A stretch of DNA of 64,000 bases from Chrysomallon squamiferum (taxonomy: Eukaryota; Mollusca; Gastropoda; Neomphalida; Peltospiridae). Below are positions 54,631-64,000 of this stretch, piece after piece (the stretch's first letter is position 1; every line of letters starts with the position of its first letter). The position numbers and the translations under genes are program-made. Where the stretch lies: positions 914,647-978,646 of the forward strand of contig CM022677.1 in assembly GCA_012295275.1 (NCBI GenBank). The letters are read 5' to 3'. Under the pieces are notes generated by a model, which was not told where the DNA came from, ran no database searches, and was given only the letters and a program-made list of their open reading frames with translations.

Positions 54631-57600
54631 ACTTAAACACACACTTAAACACATATAACAATAACGACAAAGAAGGAAAAATAAATAAAAATGTTTTTAT
54701 TCTTTCAGAGAGGCAATCAACAAGGTGGCAGAGGCTGCTGGATTGAAAACAGTTTCTAAAAAAAGAAAAGTAAACAATTTACCTATCAGCATATAAAATT
54801 AATGATATTAAAACAACTCTATATTTAGTTCATTTCTTATTTCTAAAATTAATCACCCACTTATATGATCTGTTCTGTCTACTTTACTGCCAGAGCCATT
54901 TCTTTGCCTCTACAGCATTAAACATTATTACATTCACAGTTTATCAGAAATTTTATTATATTCTAAAATAGTGTAAAATATTTTTTATTGTAGAATTTTA
55001 GTAAATGTCATTATGAACTTGTAGATATTTATAGTCAGTCTGCAGCAAATGGTTCACTTTATATTCCATGTATGTCAAATACAAAGTATTTACCCCCTGA
55101 GTAACAAAATATTATTACCATTTTGTTTCCAGGTGGAAAAGAAAATACTGAAAATGATTGGAGACAATCCATACATGCTTCACGCTGGTTCTAATGTAAA
55201 CATGACCATCACTATTGATGCCATAAACCTGATGGTCATGGAATCAGGGGAGGTAAGTTATGTGATACCTCAACCTCCTTTTTAAAAAAAAACTATTAAA
55301 ATTCTTTAATTACTATCATTTTCTTTTTAAACGATGTATTTGCCAAGTGAATAGATTTTTCAGTGACACTCAAATTCTCTGATGTCTGCTGCACCTCTTT
55401 ACTTTGTACATTTAATTTTATTGTAATAATTATAGAACATGTCTCCAGGTCATTCTCTTATTATTATTGTCATTGTGTTATTGTTTTTTCTGTTCTGTTT
55501 ATTTGTGTTTTCATTGTTGTTGTTGTTGTTGCTGATATTCCTGTTGTTATTTTCAGATAATTGCAGACCATCCAATGCAGGTTGTGTCATTTGCTTCAGG
55601 AGGTGATGCAGTAAGTTTAAAATTCTCATGTTTAAAAAAATGTATAAATCATTAACCTAACTGTACAGATCTTTTTAAATAATCAGGAAATTTTGTAATG
55701 TGCTTTTGTGGTGAAAAATTTTGAGGACCGTGAAAAACGAATTTCATCTGATACTGAAGTAAAAACATTTATCAGTCAAACCAAGCCAACAGACATTAGA
55801 ACACATTATTAATCTTTATGTGAATGATCTAATATAAATATTGATTGTATAATATGCTATACATTTTAGTTTATTAAATAAAATAAAATACTTTTTAACT
55901 GATTTGCAAAGTAACTGTACCAGGTATACTGTAGATCATAATAATCTGATCATGTTTTGCTTCAAGCAATACAGTTTTCACTGTAAAACAAAACTTTTGT
56001 TTTTAGGAAACTTTGGACTTTGTGGCGTATGTTGCCAAAGATGCCAGCAGAGGGCGTGCCTGTCACGTGCTAGAATGTGGAGGGGGCCTTTCTGAGGATG
56101 TTGTTACAACAATAGGCCAGGCCTTTGAGCTGCGATTTAAGATGTACCTCAACAGAAAACCGAAGGCAGTTCAACTGAATGACATGTGAGTGTGTAACAT
56201 GAAACCTGTGTTTTTTATCCCAGTATCATCCTACCTTCATCACACATTAGTTGTCAGAAATAATAAAACTTGTGAAAATTATTCTGATTTAGAACAAATT
56301 GACAGTAATACTTTTCTAATTTTCTTTGAATTCCGAGGTGAAAAGGTTGTTACACTGGTGAGAACTGGTTTTAAAACCAGGCAGATAACAGGAACAGAAA
56401 CTGATAGCTGATGTGTTAGAATTAGTTTCTTAGTTTATACCACTTTATTCCTGAGAATAATAAAATAATGAGAATGATTTATACTTTTGTTTAAAAAGAA
56501 AATAATAATGATGTAAGTATTGATCAGTGAAACATAGCAGTTGTGAATACTACACAACTAGTGTATGTAAATGTAAAGTTAGGGAAGAAATCATGAAAAC
56601 AAGAGAAAACTGTCTATCCATGAACTTTTTTTTAGATATCAGTAACATTTTTCACTAATAATATCAAATGAAAAATTATGAATTTTGTATGTATATGAAC
56701 TTGAATCATGTATCAACAATTAAAATGATTAATTATAATCTGAAACTACATTCAATAAAAATTTAAGACAATAAAATGAATTAATTTTAATTAATTTATT
56801 CTGACATTCTCTTAAGCATTTTTCAGTGTTGTGCAGTGGTATTTTAGAGAAGATTAAATCAGATTATTTATTCTTAAATAATATGTTATCACATTCTTTT
56901 AAAAGTATTAATGTGATTTGAAAGTTTTATTCATTTCAAAAATTTGTAAATTCTTTTTTGTCTTTAGTCGTGATAATTCAGAGTTTGAAAATTCCAAATG
57001 GGGAGAAGAACGAGAATATTACAATGACAGGGAAGGAGCTAGCCCCCCTTCTCCCCCACCTGTACCTCCTATGCCAGAATATAACACTCCCAACAGTTTG
57101 CCAGTGAGTGTGTGTCCTCCATTTGTTTATTTATTTATTTATTTTATTTATTTTGTAAGTAATAAATTATTGAAAGTTCAGCAATAATTCACTGATTTTA
57201 AGCACATATTTTAAACTTATGTGATAATATTTTACCATAATTGCAAGAAACATTTAAATAAAAGAATAATGCCATGAACAATTGTTATAAATTTTTAAGT
57301 TTTACACATTTGAGAGAAAAAACATTTGATGGAATTATTTTTATAAATTTTATAGTTTGCAGTATTTTTTTTTTGTTTATATTTTTTTTTAATTCTTTTT
57401 TTTTTTTTTTTTTTTTATCCACTAATGAGAAATTTAAAATATTTGTGTTCAGGTTGGCATGTATGTGTCAGTAAAGGACAAATCAGAGAATGCTGTTTAC
57501 TCAGAACCTACCAAACCACTGATAGACCTGTCAGACAGCAAAGTGTACGACAACACTCCAGGTTCACTTATTTTCTTTGTTAAAAATTAATACCAGTTAA

Positions 57601-59778
57601 AATAACTTTTTGAATACATATTAATTTGTCAAAAAAAAATTTCTTAAAGAATCTCTCTGGAGAATAAACAGGCACTGCACTTTTAATATTTGATAAAATA
57701 AACTGACAAATTTTATTATTTTATTACATCGTTTTTTTTAATGTAGTTAATATTTAAACTGTTTTTCACATCGAAGCATATTTTACTGGCTGACTCATGA
57801 CTAAGTGCAATGTACTCTGCAGTGTGTATAAATAAATATTAGCAGAGCACCATTTTGTTAATAGTAGTCAGGTCTGTGATCAATTTAAATTGATTTATTT
57901 TGCATGATTTATACTTGCTATCACATACACATTATTTATACCTGTTTGTTTGTTTGTGGTACTGATTGTTCAGAAAGTACATCTATTTAAATTTAGCCAG
58001 GTTTACATTCACTAACACAACACATTGTTTACACCTGTTTGTTTAGGGAGTAAATGTAATGGTGCTGACAGTGCTGAGTGTGACAACGTTTGTAATGTGT
58101 ATGACAACAAAGGCAGTGATGTAACAGAAAACAAAGAAAACATCGTCTACGACAACAAAGAAAACATCATCTACGACAACAAAGAAAACATGTCAGAAGA
58201 AGCATCCACTGGAGCAATTGACCCTTTTGATATGAGTAAGTAAACACTTTGATATGAGTAAGTAAATACTTTGATATGAGTAAGTAAACTCTTTGATATG
58301 AGTAAGTAAATACTTTGATATGAGTAAGTAAACACTTTGATATGAGTAAGTAAACTCTTTGATATGAGTAAGTAAATACTTTGATATGAGTAAGTAAACA
58401 CTTTGATATGAGTAAGTAAACACTTTGATATGAGTAAGTAAACACTTTGATATGAGTAAGTAAATACTTTGATATGAGTAAGTAAATACTTTGATATGAA
58501 TAAGTAAACTCTTTGATGTTTGGTGAACAAAACTCTTTGATGTATGTAGATAAACTCCTGTTAAAAGTTGTTTGATATCTATGAGTACAGACTTTGATGT
58601 AAATACAGTGATGTGTGTAAAGTTTTTGGGCTGTATTTGTTTAAAGATAAATGTTAACAATTATATAGTTAAATGGAAATATATATTTATTTAAAAATAA
58701 ATGAGAACATTTAATATTTCAGTGTGATTGTATATTTTCTAAAAAACTAACATAATGATATTTAAGATTTAAATGTGACTGTTCCTTTGTTTAAAATGAT
58801 GACATTTGTGTATTTAATAGTATTGTAGATCTGATTAAAGATAAAATTGTAATATTTGTTGACAGATTCATTTGGAAGTACAGTCCCAGAGCCAGTGTCC
58901 AGTGTTGGACCAAATCAAGATAATCACAAAAAAAGTGAAAACTCTGCTCCCATCTTTGAAGAGTGGTTCCATGGGCAGTTATCCAGAAAAGAGGTACAGT
59001 GAAAGTTTTAATACACTCACACGTGTTCAGTGTAATGTGTAGTTAAAACTTTGACATACAGAATTAATGAAATAACAAAAGATACATCAAACTAGTATGT
59101 ATTTGTTAAAATGTCGCATTAAAAATATCCTTCTAATCTTTATGGAAGCAGGTAGTATATTTTGTTGTTTTATTTTTGTTGTATTTTTTTTTATTATTAT
59201 AATGATAATAAAAAATATATATTTTTATTCTTGTAAACTGCATTTAATATTATTCATAATAAAGAAATAAAAATGGGTTTCAAATTAACATTTTTTTAAT
59301 TTCAGGCAGAAGTGTTGTTGGTGGAAGATGGAGATTTCTTGGTTCGAGAGAGCAGTAACAGTCCAGGCCAGTATGTGCTGAGTGGACGACAGAATGGACA
59401 CACGAAACACTTGCTGCTGGTAGACCCAGAAGGCGTGGTCAGTTTGTGTTTAGTAAAAAATTTAGAACATTTTGTTTTTAAACTGTCTTCTTTTCAATAC
59501 ATTGATGTGCTGTTTATTCTAGATAAATATAATATATGTTGTTGACTAGATATTCTGAGGTTATATTACATTTTAATTTTAATAATGATTAAGAATATCA
59601 AGATAAAAGTATTAAAAAAAATTATGTTTTGTTCTTTCAGGTACGAACAAAAGATTTTATTTTTGACAGTGTCAGCCATCTTATTAGTTATCATAGACTG
59701 AACAACTGGCCAATCGTGACACAGGGGAGTGAACTACTTTTGACTCGACCAATCAAAAACAGTTTAACATCTTGTTAA
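53272..59778 (+). CDS. SHC1: SHC-transforming adaptor protein (p52-type SHC1)
   Basis: Adaptor that binds phosphorylated receptors and recruits Grb2-Ras signalling. Coding exons: 53272-53421, 53905-53975, 54709-54769, 55133-55252, 55557-55610, 56007-56185, 56968-57103, 57453-57561, 58047-58235, 58866-58993, 59306-59437 and 59641-59778, giving 488 aa. The PTB domain (about 20-205) includes [34 protein letters not shown] and IGQAFELRF. The CH1 linker (about 206-385) has EYYND at Y229/Y230, matching human Y239/Y240, four YDN motifs (Y289, Y312, Y328, Y336) and a DPFDMNSF adaptin-type motif. The SH2 domain (about 387-480) has [18 protein letters not shown] and a conserved [16 protein letters not shown] block. 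No p66-type CH2 extension is seen. The donors of exons 1 and 9 are copied in tandem. AATAAA is at 59930-59935. Confidence 0.95.
53404..53668 (+). repeat. 52-bp tandem repeat (5 copies) containing SHC exon 1 donor
   Basis: The end of exon 1 and the intron start (TGTTACGGTGTC, then GAGTAAGTCAC) recur at 52-bp spacing, with copies near 53414, 53466, 53518, 53570 and 53622. Four keep GTAAGT; the copy near 53570 reads GGAAGT, which destroys the donor. Confidence 0.93.
54597..54628. repeat. (CA)n microsatellite in SHC intron 2
   Basis: About 15 CA units followed by interrupted CACA tracts, roughly 80 bases before exon 3. Confidence 0.9.
58227..58515 (+). repeat. 22-bp tandem repeat (about 13 copies) containing SHC exon 9 donor
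   Basis: The exon 9/intron 9 junction TTTGATATGA/GTAAGTAAA is repeated about 13 times at 22-bp spacing, with variation mainly in the last three bases of the unit. Only the last copy (GATATGAA) has lost the donor. The first copy is the genuine exon end, encoding FDM. Confidence 0.95.
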
Positions 59779-62700
59779 ATGTTTTGGACAAATCTGAAGG
59801 GTATCTAAAGTGAAGCTGAACATACTGAATACAGAAAAATGAACAGTTTTATTGTGTCTAAACTTAAGAATATTTTCTAATAATGAAAAGCAATAATCTG
59901 GATCTGTGATTTTGTAAACAGTTCGTTTTAATAAACCTCTTTTGTCTATAAATGTTTGGTAAACTGAAACACTATTCTAAACCATGTATTTTGTAACAGA
60001 AAATCGTTTTTTTTTTTTTTTTTTTTCAGACATATTAGCAGAAGTAAATTGAATGTAAAAAAACATCTTTTCTCTTAATTGTAACTACTTCCTCTGTTCT
60101 AAATTTTTCTTAGGTAGGAAATTAGCATGTACTATTTGTTTTCAGCCTGTTAACTTAACACAGATTGGTTAGTTTGATTAATTCCATATATTAACAGCTT
60201 AAGAGTCAGTGATATTTTATTATATCTTATTTTTTATTCTTTTTCTCTTTCCAGTATTAATATATTATTTGTTTTGTCTCTTTATGAGTTTTTTTGACAC
60301 AACACAGTGTAGTAAAATGAATGGTATTTTATAATAATCATGTACGCTGTTACATTAAAGGTGAAATACAGGTATGTGAAGGTAAAATGTACATAAACAC
60401 TAATTGTTAAGTTTATATTCAGCCTCTAATTAATGTGGAATCAGTTTTCAAAACTTAATTCTTTATTATACAGTAACAAAATCTGTTGTAAATAGTACTT
60501 ATATTGTTTAAATTACTGAGAATTTATTCATATCAAAGATCTCATTTTGATTTGTACAATTCATGTAGGTGGATACTAAATTTTAAGCTGATCTGTGTAA
60601 GTCTTCCAACTGTCAGTGATTCGGAGAAAACTTGATAGATTTTGTTTTTATTTTGTTGTTATTTATTTTAATGAACGAAAGAAAGAATAGTTGTCTTGTT
60701 TACAGATAAACCCAAATTTACGACTGGGTTACGTTTTGACTAACTCATCATTCTTCATTTTATCTGAACTGCTGAATGAGCTGCTGGACAGTATTCACAG
60801 TAAGGATTGGAAACATCTTTTTATTTATCTTTTCTTTTTGTGGTGGTTTATGAATGGGCATAAGTCATAGAGGTCATGTATAATAGTTACATACAATGTA
60901 AACAGACTGACAAATACACTGCACTTAAGATAACTAATTACTCGTATTTAATTGTAACCAATCAGGCTTTACACAGAGACTGAAAATAAAACAGCGAGGT
61001 CTTAGTTGTGTCATGTTGAACATCAAAACATGAATTTTAAGAGGAACATGGTAAATATCTGGATCACAGAAACAAAAACACAGAAGTGAGGAATACAATA
61101 AATATCAGATCCAGACAAAAACACTGTGTTTACCAGTCAGTTTTCAAATTATTCAAAATAACATCACCATGGTGATGCTGTAACTATTAAGAAGAGTGAT
61201 TTTCTTATTTGTATAATTACTTAATCATATTTTTTATAAAATTCTTGTTAATAGTATTTTTTATTGAAAGCAGGTATTTCAGAACAAATCAAATACACAT
61301 GTCCTTATGTCAAAACACACTTTTTAAAAATTTACTTATTTACTTATTCCAATAGTTGACATTATTGCACTGAATTTTCTGAAATGTATTCTGCCAGGTT
61401 AAACAAATTGGAAGAAAAATGTTTAATATAAAATTAATTATACAATTACCTTCATTATTTATCCTGCATTCAGGTTTAGTAATAAAATATTTATTCAGTT
61501 AGAAGTAAAATAAGGAGTAAAAGACTGCGTAGAATATAAAATGTAGCTTCTTAATCAAATCATTTATAAGGACACACGTTTTTTTTCTGTATACTTCTAT
61601 AGTTTCATACTGATTTGGTAAATATATTAGTATTTCATTTTTAAAATGAGTATATCATACATTAAGAAACAAATTTAGCATTTACTGTTTTTATTGTTGT
61701 CTTATCTGCCTGCTGTACTCTGACATAAACGTTTTTTGTATTAAATCTAATAAATTTGCAGATTTTATGTAATTATTATTATATATATAATATATGCATG
61801 TTTTAATTTATTACCATTTTAAATTTTTTCAGTATTGATTAATATGTGTACTTTTGATGAATTTTTTGTATTTGTCAGTTTTTTTTGTAACCTATGACAG
61901 ATGAAAAGCCAGAGAAAGAACTGAAGTTTTTCTTTGTAAATTATCATAAGGTTGTGACAAGGAACACTGTTTTTTTTATTAAATACACTTTTTTCTTTCT
62001 TTAACCATGCTCATGATGAATAAATTTTAATAAAGAAAGGTTTCATTAATGTATAGAACATATTTTTAATCAGTGTAATTAATTGGCGTAGCCAATGGCA
62101 ATTTGTTTTAGTAAGCAACATAGGGTTTTTAATACAAACTTTTGCAAAGCCAAGAATGTGTATCAGTTTATATACCGGACATAGCTGCTACAAGAAACAA
62201 ATATCTTTCAGACATTAAATCTGTGATTCCATTATTGTCCAAGAAGCAGTTTCTTCCAAAAATATTTTGTTTCATACATCAGTAGTCAAATGGATGCTTG
62301 TAGTTGTTGCATTTTAGTGGGTTCATTATTTCAACTGTATCAAAACATGGCTTTTTTAATGCTTACCTTCATGGAGCTATAAACAAGATTAAATAAAATA
62401 ATTTTACATTTCCTTACTGAAAGAAAAACTAATAAGGATTCATTTGTTTTTATTCAGCCTCAAAGAGTAGCCTGTAAATCTCACTTTCCCCAAGTTGAAA
62501 AAATCATTGCTGTTTTTGTTTGGAGATTCTATCAGTGAAGTGAGACAATGTGTTATTACTCAATGACTTAATAAAAATCAACAAATCCAAACAAAGGTTC
62601 TTTAAACAGATTTTTAATAAGTGCTTCACACTATGGCTTTGCAGTGAGTTACACTTGATTTTCGTATCAACTGTTTTCAGCAAGGTTTACACTGAATTAC

Positions 62701-62873
62701 CTATTAGGGATCAGATGTCTTTGCAAAACAATTTAATGATAATGTTGAGGAAATAAAACAGGATTTTATTACTAATTTCTACAACAGGTGGTATGTTATA
62801 ACTTCTGAGGTGATTTGTCTGTTTTAACAGTATTTTATTATACATCATTGTCTGTATATCAAAGTAAAATGTA
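59779..62873. other. SHC 3' UTR and spacer before convergent ZCCHC9
   Basis: About 3.1 kb of AT-rich DNA. A first SHC polyadenylation signal is at 59930-59935 and a poly-T run at about 60008-60028. No further gene or mobile element could be recognised. Confidence 0.6.
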
Positions 62874-63816
62874 TTAAAATTTTATAACTTTGGTTCGATT
62901 TTTCTTTGTCTTTTGAGCGGTTTCTTTTTTCTCCTCATATTCAGCATCTACACTTTGATCTTCTGCAATTCGTTCAACAGTCTGAGAGGAAATACCTGAC
63001 AAAACAAAACAGTTAATAATTAGATAATAAAAATAAGTTTATGTAGGAATTTTATCTGACTTATGGATATTTCAGAAGACTGTTTTTATTAACAGAAATA
63101 ATCATGTTTTATGGAAAGAATAAAAATGTGTGTTAACAAAACCGTTTCTAAAACTCAGTGAAATATAATTGTTTTATAAGAAGTAGGATCAGTGGCAGAG
63201 TTCTCAGTGAAATATTTTGTTCTGAACGATCAACATACACGATAGATTACACCCCTTTCACTCCAGCAACTGCTGCACAAATATATATAATTGTTTTATC
63301 TTTGAGACACAAAACAAAAACCTAAAGTATTCATGTTTACCCTGTTCTTCCAAATGTTGTGGACAGTCTTTCATGTAATGATCAACAGCACCGCAAGCAC
63401 GACAACAGCCTCCTTGAAAAATACAACATTTTAACTTAGTTTTGTCATGAAAACTTTAATTCTATATACTATATACTATATAGTGTGTTTAGTGGTACAG
63501 TGGACATATGAAATCAGTGAAAAAACTAATAAAATTATTACTTCTGAAAAAAAGAATGAAATAACAGTTGATAATAAAATGAATGAACAATCTAATACTA
63601 AATTAAGTTTGGGAAATCTGCTAAAGATATTTAAGCTGTTTGCCAGCACTGTCACATGTACAGTTCAGATGTCTGTGTTTTGAGGTGGGTGTGCAGTTCA
63701 GACATAAACTAAATATTACTTACCTTTTGGATAAAGACCTCTTGGATTATCTGGACACTGTCTGGTTATGTGTCCCATTTCTCCACAGATGAAGCATTTG
63801 GCAAAAGGGTATTCAC
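62874..63816 (-). CDS. ZCCHC9: Zinc finger CCHC domain protein 9 (ZCCHC9), 3' part
   Basis: C-terminal part of a zinc-knuckle RNA-binding protein; human ZCCHC9 is nucleolar or nuclear and modulates MAPK signalling. Three exons are visible on the minus strand: 63816-63724, 63412-63341 and 62995-62874, with GT/AG sites and matching phases. Two CX2CX4HX4C knuckles are complete: CFICGEMGHITRQC and CRACGAVDHYMKDC. The linker CPDNPRGLYPKGGCC matches the family, and the tail ends KTKKNRTKVIKF. The N-terminal exons and start lie beyond the right edge. The gene converges on SHC. Confidence 0.9.
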
Positions 63817-64000
63817 CTAGAACAGGACAAATAACATTTAATAAAGTTTGTTTAATCATATTCCTGAATAATAAAAAAATGAAATAGTTATCAGTTGTTT
63901 ATTAAAATGTTAACATAGGTAGGATCAAGAGATCAAAGTGGTAACTTTAATGAGGTGTATTCAGGAAAAATAATAAATAATTTTGTTTTGTACAAAACAC
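63817..64000 (-). other. Intron of ZCCHC9 at the window edge
   Basis: Sequence upstream of the first visible ZCCHC9 exon on the minus strand. The acceptor is CTAG at 63820-63817. No further exon is seen before the edge. Confidence 0.7.

Noticed and set aside
58227-58515. Regular short repeats resembling a CRISPR array (also 41360-41645 and 53404-53668)
   Set aside because: Units follow one another without unique spacers, lie in introns of an animal gene and start from exon sequence. They are tandem repeats.

Overview
The window is nuclear DNA from an animal. Genes are split into many short exons with GT/AG introns, the background is very AT-rich, and (TTA)n/(TAA)n, (CA)n and (GA)n microsatellites are frequent. 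The proteins are conserved bilaterian ones. A remnant resembling a SINE family I recall as common in molluscan genomes, and a MULE-type transposase relic, make a mollusc (or another spiralian) the best guess. Species and class cannot be settled from the sequence.

Twelve protein-coding genes can be reconstructed, eleven complete and one cut by the right edge. In order: LARP6 (-, single exon), DNAAF4/DYX1C1 (+, 11 exons), BTBD1/BTBD2-type BTB-BACK-PHR gene (+, 4 coding exons), a secreted leucine-rich-repeat protein (-), MFSD3 (+, 4 exons), ABHD8 (-, 4 exons), MRPL34 (+, 2 exons, with a dead MULE transposase in its intron), SPG21/maspardin (-, 8 exons, damaged in the middle), an ODF3/CIMAP1-family gene (+, 4 exons), CKS1 (-, 3 exons), SHC adaptor (+, 12 coding exons) and ZCCHC9 (-, 3' part only). 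Exon models were built by matching translated exons to the known family and requiring GT/AG sites and matching phases. For every gene except SPG21 and the partial ZCCHC9, the coding length is a multiple of three.

The genes sit largely as divergent, head-to-head pairs: LARP6/DNAAF4, LRR/MFSD3, ABHD8/MRPL34, SPG21/CIMAP1 and CKS1/SHC. ABHD8-MRPL34 and CKS1B-SHC1 are also adjacent and divergent in human (19p13.11 and 1q21.3), so these look like ancient shared-promoter pairs. The genes do not form one pathway. DNAAF4 and CIMAP1 are axonemal, SHC is a receptor tyrosine kinase adaptor, CKS1 acts in the cell cycle, MRPL34 in mitochondrial translation, and ZCCHC9 and LARP6 bind RNA.

The most unusual signal is a recurring kind of local tandem duplication that contains or touches splice sites. 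The donors of SHC exons 1 and 9 are copied about 5 and 13 times, and the donor of BTBD2 exon 3 is copied twice. The acceptor of SPG21 exon 4 is copied about 7 times. Arrays also abut the SPG21 exon 3 donor and an ABHD8 acceptor, and a 21-bp piece of DNAAF4 exon 2 is copied into the following intron. The SPG21 exons lying between such arrays contain frame breaks, from decay or from poor consensus in the repeats. The SHC CH1 region has also gained tandem Tyr-Asp-Asn motifs.

Long non-coding stretches (15.5-21.3 kb, 22.9-25.3 kb, 28-30.3 kb, 36.3-39.6 kb, 48.2-53.3 kb, 59.8-62.9 kb) are AT-rich and hold microsatellites, one Tigger/mariner-like MITE and little else I can support.
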